A stretch of DNA of 48,829 nt from Chitinophagaceae bacterium (lineage in GTDB: Bacteria; Bacteroidota; Bacteroidia; Chitinophagales; Chitinophagaceae): positions 1 to 48,829 of the forward strand of contig JAJAYD010000208.1 in assembly GCA_026786345.1 (NCBI GenBank), read 5' to 3'. The notes beneath the pieces are model-generated. The model did no database searches. It saw only the letters and a list, made by a program, of their open reading frames with translations, and was not told the origin of the DNA. Each line of letters opens with the position of its first letter. The first letter of the stretch is position 1. Both the position numbers and the translations under genes were made by a program. Positions 45,452-48,829 of the stretch are shown in pieces.

Positions 45452-45508
45452 TATTTTTATGGGCCTTTCACGCATGATTGTTATCGGTCCGTCAACTTTA
45501 AATACAGA

Positions 45509-46417
45509 ATGACCTCATTAAAAAATTATTTAGCCCTCGTAAAATTTAGTCATACAATTTTCGCCTTGCCGTTTGCAATAATTGGTTTCTTTTTATCCAT
45601 CACAAAATCTCCGTTTCCTTCTGGCTATAGCAACCCCAATGTATATATGGGGCTCAATTTGCCTTCAAAAGAGCTGATGATAAAATTTGGTCTGGTTTTA
45701 ATTTGTATGGTTACGGCTCGCAGTGCGGCCATGGCGTTCAATCGCTACCTCGACCGCCAATGGGATGCAAAAAACCCCCGTACTGCCATCCGCGAAATTC
45801 CAAAAGGCATTATCAGTCCCACCAATGCGCTCATTTTCACTCTTATTAATTGCATTGTTTTTATGGGTGCAACATGGTTCATTAATAGTGTCTGTTTTGC
45901 CTTATCGCCTGTTGCGCTTGCAATAATTTTAGGATACAGCTATACAAAACGGTTTACCTATTTATGCCATATAATTCTTGGCGTGGGTTTAGCCCTTGCA
46001 CCAATTGGGGCTTACCTGGCTGTAACGGGCGTTTTCCATTGGTTGCCTGTTTTGTTTTCGTTTGCCGTGTTGTTTTGGGTAAGTGGGTTCGACATCATTT
46101 ACTCCTTGCAGGATGAAGATTTTGACAGAAATGAAAACCTATATTCCATTCCCACTGCCTTGGGTAAAAAAAATGCGTTGCGTGTGTCAGAACTGTTACA
46201 TGTATTGAGTGGACTTTGTGTGATTGCTACGGGATATTATGGTGCTTTCGGATTTTTGTATTGGATAGGGGTTACCTTTTTTTGCGGAATGCTGTTGTAT
46301 CAACATTCAATTGTAAAACCTAATGACCTGCGTCGTGTAAACATTGCCTTTATGACAGCAAACGGAATAGCCAGCGTAGTATTTGCAATATTCGTTTTGG
46401 CCGATTTGTTTCTTTAA
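45509..46417 (+). CDS. UbiA-family aromatic prenyltransferase
   Basis: A 302-residue membrane protein of eight to nine helices with both Asp-rich metal and diphosphate binding motifs: NRYLDRQWDAKNPRT and DIIYSLQDEDFDRN. It should join a polyprenyl chain to an aromatic ring in quinone synthesis. The form is closest to 4-hydroxybenzoate-type enzymes, including the MqnP type that serves the futalosine menaquinone route; which one cannot be settled here. I chose the ATG at 45509 because it starts the family's usual N-terminus (LKNYLALVKFSHTIFALPFA). A longer frame from a TTG at 45392 would run through the likely promoter. Confidence 0.88.
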   Translation: MTSLKNYLALVKFSHTIFALPFAIIGFFLSITKSPFPSGYSNPNVYMGLNLPSKELMIKFGLVLICMVTARSAAMAFNRYLDRQWDAKNPRTAIREIPKGIISPTNALIFTLINCIVFMGATWFINSVCFALSPVALAIILGYSYTKRFTYLCHIILGVGLALAPIGAYLAVTGVFHWLPVLFSFAVLFWVSGFDIIYSLQDEDFDRNENLYSIPTALGKKNALRVSELLHVLSGLCVIATGYYGAFGFLYWIGVTFFCGMLLYQHSIVKPNDLRRVNIAFMTANGIASVVFAIFVLADLFL

Positions 46418-46451
46418 AATAAAAAAAGTTAGAAAACGACGTGTCAATTAA

Positions 46452-46530
46452 AGGTAGTTCATAGTTAAGGTTTAAGGTACTTACTACTTACTACACACAA
46501 TACTTACGACTTACTACTTACAACTTCTAA
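46452..46530 (+). repeat. Heptanucleotide-period array C upstream of ruvX
   Basis: A smaller relative of the arrays at 12504 and 13664. A short left arm has TTAAGGT-type units (about 46464-46477). The right arm has two CTTACTA units at 46480-46493, then CACACAA, and after two bases four contiguous heptamers (CTTACGA, CTTACTA, CTTACAA, CTTCTAA) at 46503-46530 that end directly at the ruvX start codon. As in array B, the pyrimidine-rich arm abuts the gene. Confidence 0.7.
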
Positions 46531-46947
46531 ATGGCTCGCATTCTTTCAATTGATTATGGCTCTAAAAGAACTGGCGTGGCTGTAACTGACCCTATGCAAA
46601 TAATTGCCACAGGGCTAACCGGCCTGCACACCAAAAATTTAGAATCCTACCTTATTGAATATTTTAAAATGGAAATTGTTGAAAAGGTGATCATTGGGCA
46701 TCCAACCAACCTTGATGATAGTGACACACATGCAACACCCCTGGTACAAGCTTTTATAAACCGGTTTAAAAAGGTTTTTCCTTCAATTCCAATTATAAAA
46801 GTAGATGAGCGCTACACTTCTAAGCTGGCCAGCCGCAGCATGGTGGAGAGTGGCATGAAAAAAAAAGATCGTCAAAATAAAAACCTGGTTGATGAAATTG
46901 CCGCAACCATAATGCTGCAGGATTATCTCATTTCCCTTCAATGCTAA
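46531..46947 (+). CDS. ruvX: Holliday junction resolvase-like protein RuvX (YqgF)
   Basis: A 138-residue cytoplasmic RNase H-fold protein. The first strand SIDYGSKRTGVAVTD carries the conserved Asp8, IGHPTNLDDSD is motif II, and VDERYTS and LVDEIAATIMLQDYL give the remaining acidic residues. The family is implicated in Holliday junction resolution and in pre-16S rRNA processing. The start ATG directly abuts a heptamer repeat array. It is followed after 144 bases by the deformylase gene. Confidence 0.93.
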   Translation: MARILSIDYGSKRTGVAVTDPMQIIATGLTGLHTKNLESYLIEYFKMEIVEKVIIGHPTNLDDSDTHATPLVQAFINRFKKVFPSIPIIKVDERYTSKLASRSMVESGMKKKDRQNKNLVDEIAATIMLQDYLISLQC

Positions 46948-47091
46948 GCCCCTATTCAATTTGATTAATGATTTTTCCACGTTAAAGTTTTGGCCCACCT
47001 TTCGGAACTCAAACCGAAATCTTAAAAAATCTTCATTTCTTTGCAGCCTTTAGTTTTATTTGGTTTAGTGTTTTGATGTTTAAATTATTGT

Positions 47092-47670
47092 ATGATTTTA
47101 CCTATTGTGGCTTATGGATCACCTGTTTTACGTAAAGTGAGCAAGGATATTGAAAATGAGTATCTTCAGCTTGACAAGTTGATTGCGGACATGTGGGAAA
47201 CCATGTATGCAAGTAATGGCGTGGGTTTGGCGGCTCCCCAGGTCAATCGCGATGTTCGGTTATTTGTGGTAGACAGTGAGCAAATTTTCAAAAACATGGA
47301 AGACGATGAATTAGGAAAATACCCCGACGAGCCGGGTTTTAAAGAGGTCTTCATAAATGCCCATATTAAAAATTTGGATGGGGAGGAGTGGTCATATAAC
47401 GAAGGGTGCCTCAGTATTCCCAAAATAAGGGAGGACGTGTTTCGTCCTGAGTTAGTTACAATGCAATATTTGAATGAAAAATATGAACCTTTTGAAAAAA
47501 CTTTCTCAGGTATAACCGCCCGGATTATCCAGCATGAATACGATCATTTGCAGGGTAAATTATTCATCGATTATATAAAACCCTTAAAGCGCAAATTGTT
47601 GCAACGCAAGTTGGGCGATATTACCAAAGGCAAAATAAAAGTTGATTATAAGATGATGTTTGCCAAGTAA
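47092..47670 (+). CDS. def: Peptide deformylase
   Basis: A 192-residue metal-dependent enzyme that removes the formyl group from the N-terminal Met of new proteins. All three motifs are intact: GVGLAAPQVN (motif 1), EGCLSIP (motif 2, metal-binding Cys) and QHEYDHLQG (motif 3, two metal-binding His and catalytic Glu). The insertion between motifs 1 and 2 is longer than in the E. coli enzyme, as in other Bacteroidota. Its stop shares one base with the start of the next gene. Confidence 0.95.
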   Translation: MILPIVAYGSPVLRKVSKDIENEYLQLDKLIADMWETMYASNGVGLAAPQVNRDVRLFVVDSEQIFKNMEDDELGKYPDEPGFKEVFINAHIKNLDGEEWSYNEGCLSIPKIREDVFRPELVTMQYLNEKYEPFEKTFSGITARIIQHEYDHLQGKLFIDYIKPLKRKLLQRKLGDITKGKIKVDYKMMFAK

Positions 47671-48608
47671 TGAAGAAGCTGCTCGTTCTCTTAGTTTTAT
47701 CTCTGATCATTCAGGTTGTCGAAGCCCAGGATAGTATGGTTATATATAAAAATCAGACTTTTCAATTAGGCGAAGTGTTGGTTCGAAACAACTTTAATGT
47801 GGCAACTTTTATTGATTATGTAAAGAACGACACAACTTTCTACAAAGCTTTCCGCAACCTTCACATTCTTAGTTTCTCTTCATATAACGATGTAAAGTTG
47901 CTTAATAAATCAGGGCAGGTCCAGGCCTCTTTACTCAGCAAAACACATCAAAATTATGATGGCAAGTGTAGAACAATGAGTGTGTTGGAAGAAAAAATCA
48001 CCGGCGATTTTTACAACAGGAAGGGTGAATATAACTACACGTCTGCCGAATTATATGCCGGTCTTTTCTTTACCAGGGGTACAATTTGTGGCGAAAATAA
48101 TATTGTAGCTGGCCGCAACTTTTCCGCCAAAGGAAAGGGTGGAATGGAAAAGCATAAGGAGCAATTAAAACAATTGTTCTTCAACCCGGGTGCTAAAATC
48201 TCAGGCATTCCATTTATCGGTAATAAAGTAGCCTTATTCGATAATGATGTGAGTAAACGATACGACTTTAAAATTGATGTTAAAGAATACCTGGGTAAGA
48301 GCTGCTATGTTTTTACGATAACTCCCAGGATTGATTTGAGTTTAGGCGAAAAGTCCAATATAGTAATCGATGAAATGACTACCTGGTTTGATGCAGCAAA
48401 CATGGACATTATTGCCCGAAACTATAGTCTTAGTTACAATGCAGGTGTCTACGACTTTAAGGTCGATATGGAAGTGCAGCTTCAAAAAGTAGGCGATTTG
48501 CTGGTTCCGGTTATATTACGCTACAAGGGTGAGTGGGATGTTATTTTCAAAAAAAAGGAAAGGGCTCAATTTACCGCTACATTGTTTGATTTTTCAAGGT
48601 TTAGATAA
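47670..48608 (+). CDS. Secreted protein of unknown function, 312 aa
   Basis: The product has a signal peptide (about 1-19, VVEAQ) and a mature beta-rich domain. I do not recognise a named family, but the layout resembles Bacteroidota periplasmic proteins of about 300 residues with LolA-like or outer-membrane-lipoprotein-sorting-like strands: a segment with VKEYLGKSCYVFTITPR, then NIVIDEMTTWFDAANMDIIARNYSLSYN and LVPVILRYKGEWDVIF, which read as the long antiparallel strands of such a fold. The ATG overlaps the deformylase stop (TAATG), so it is translationally coupled to it. Confidence 0.75.
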   Translation: MKKLLVLLVLSLIIQVVEAQDSMVIYKNQTFQLGEVLVRNNFNVATFIDYVKNDTTFYKAFRNLHILSFSSYNDVKLLNKSGQVQASLLSKTHQNYDGKCRTMSVLEEKITGDFYNRKGEYNYTSAELYAGLFFTRGTICGENNIVAGRNFSAKGKGGMEKHKEQLKQLFFNPGAKISGIPFIGNKVALFDNDVSKRYDFKIDVKEYLGKSCYVFTITPRIDLSLGEKSNIVIDEMTTWFDAANMDIIARNYSLSYNAGVYDFKVDMEVQLQKVGDLLVPVILRYKGEWDVIFKKKERAQFTATLFDFSRFR

Positions 48609-48717
48609 GACTTTATTGCTATTGCCGCGTCTTTAGTTTTATTTCAATATAGATTACTCTCTTCACTGCTGTTTTTTGAAAGCGCTTCTTTTTCCTTTTA
48701 TACCATCAAAATATATT

Positions 48718-48746
48718 TTGCGGTTTAGTGTGTGTTGTTATCTTTG
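48718..48746 (+). promoter_or_regulatory. Strong Bacteroidota-type promoter near the right edge
   Basis: A -33 element TTG at 48718-48720 (in TTTTG) and a perfect -7 element TATCTTTG at 48739-48746, separated by 18 bases. It is the best match to the Bacteroidota vegetative promoter consensus in the window. No protein gene follows before the edge. Confidence 0.75.
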
Positions 48747-48829
48747 CACCCCGCAAGTCAAAAAAGCGGTAGTTCTTTAAGGGGGTTGTGTTCATTTGGA
48801 GAGCGGTTTATAGGAGAGAGAGGGGGTAG
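48747..48829 (+). other. Possible leader of an rRNA operon (boxA-like element)
   Basis: Downstream of the promoter lie CCGC-(11)-GCGG at about 48751-48769 and the element GTTCTTTAA at about 48772-48780, which resembles the boxA antitermination signal found in Bacteroidota 16S leaders. No start codon with a convincing open frame follows. A 16S rRNA gene just beyond the edge is the best explanation, but the gene itself is not in the window. Confidence 0.4.

Noticed and set aside
45392-45508. N-terminal extension of the UbiA-type protein from a TTG
   Set aside because: The added 39 residues do not resemble the family, and the stretch contains a TAnnTTTG promoter element.

Overview
The window looks like a chromosomal segment of a Bacteroidota bacterium, most likely of the Chitinophagaceae/Sphingobacteriia type. 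The evidence is an AT-rich base composition, type IX secretion (T9SS) C-terminal sorting domains, SdrD_B and thrombospondin type-3 repeat surface proteins, DUF5777 and DUF6799 proteins, YaiO-type barrels, TAnnTTTG-type promoters, weak Shine-Dalgarno signals, and an ECF-sigma-coupled membrane protein at the left edge. No phage, transposase, CRISPR array, tRNA or complete rRNA gene was seen.

Layout. 1-3744: tail of a probable ECF sigma factor gene, its membrane partner, and an apparent operon of OB-fold protein, c-type cytochrome lipoprotein, YceI and DUF5777 barrel. 3883-7583: stand-alone receiver, small unknown gene, DUF6799 protein, and an OmpR-type response regulator with its histidine kinase. 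7576-10491 (minus): two PAP2 phosphatases flanking a YVTN beta-propeller protein. 10780-16972: PepSY-like protein, then a TolC / membrane-fusion / RND efflux set whose three genes are separated by striking heptanucleotide-period repeat arrays. 17562-27448: two related T9SS-exported surface proteins (about 2214 and 877 aa). 27694-37678: a probable envelope polysaccharide locus made of receiver, LysM-TM-HEAT protein, GT2 synthase and LTA-synthase-like phosphotransferase on the plus strand, facing an unknown membrane protein, a LysM-TPR-YaiO outer-membrane barrel and a GH16 glucanase on the minus strand. 37733-45340: housekeeping and lipid genes (HAD phosphatase, membrane tyrosine-phosphatase-like protein, DAGK-family kinase, SIMPL protein, acyltransferase, acyl-CoA thioesterase, a photolyase-related protein, proline dehydrogenase). 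45509-48608: UbiA prenyltransferase, RuvX, peptide deformylase and a secreted unknown. 48718-48829: a strong Bacteroidota promoter followed by a boxA-like element, which reads like the leader of an rRNA operon lying just outside the window.

The most notable signals are: (1) three dispersed, strand-asymmetric heptamer arrays (12504-12703, 13664-13906, 46452-46530), each just upstream of a start codon; (2) the polysaccharide locus, whose inner-membrane and outer-membrane components both carry a similar LysM-like domain; (3) an FeS-BCP-type photolyase relative with only one cysteine, which therefore cannot hold the family's four-Cys Fe-S cluster; (4) the modular rearrangement visible in the giant SdrD_B protein. 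All functional assignments come from motif and family recognition by eye; no database search was run.
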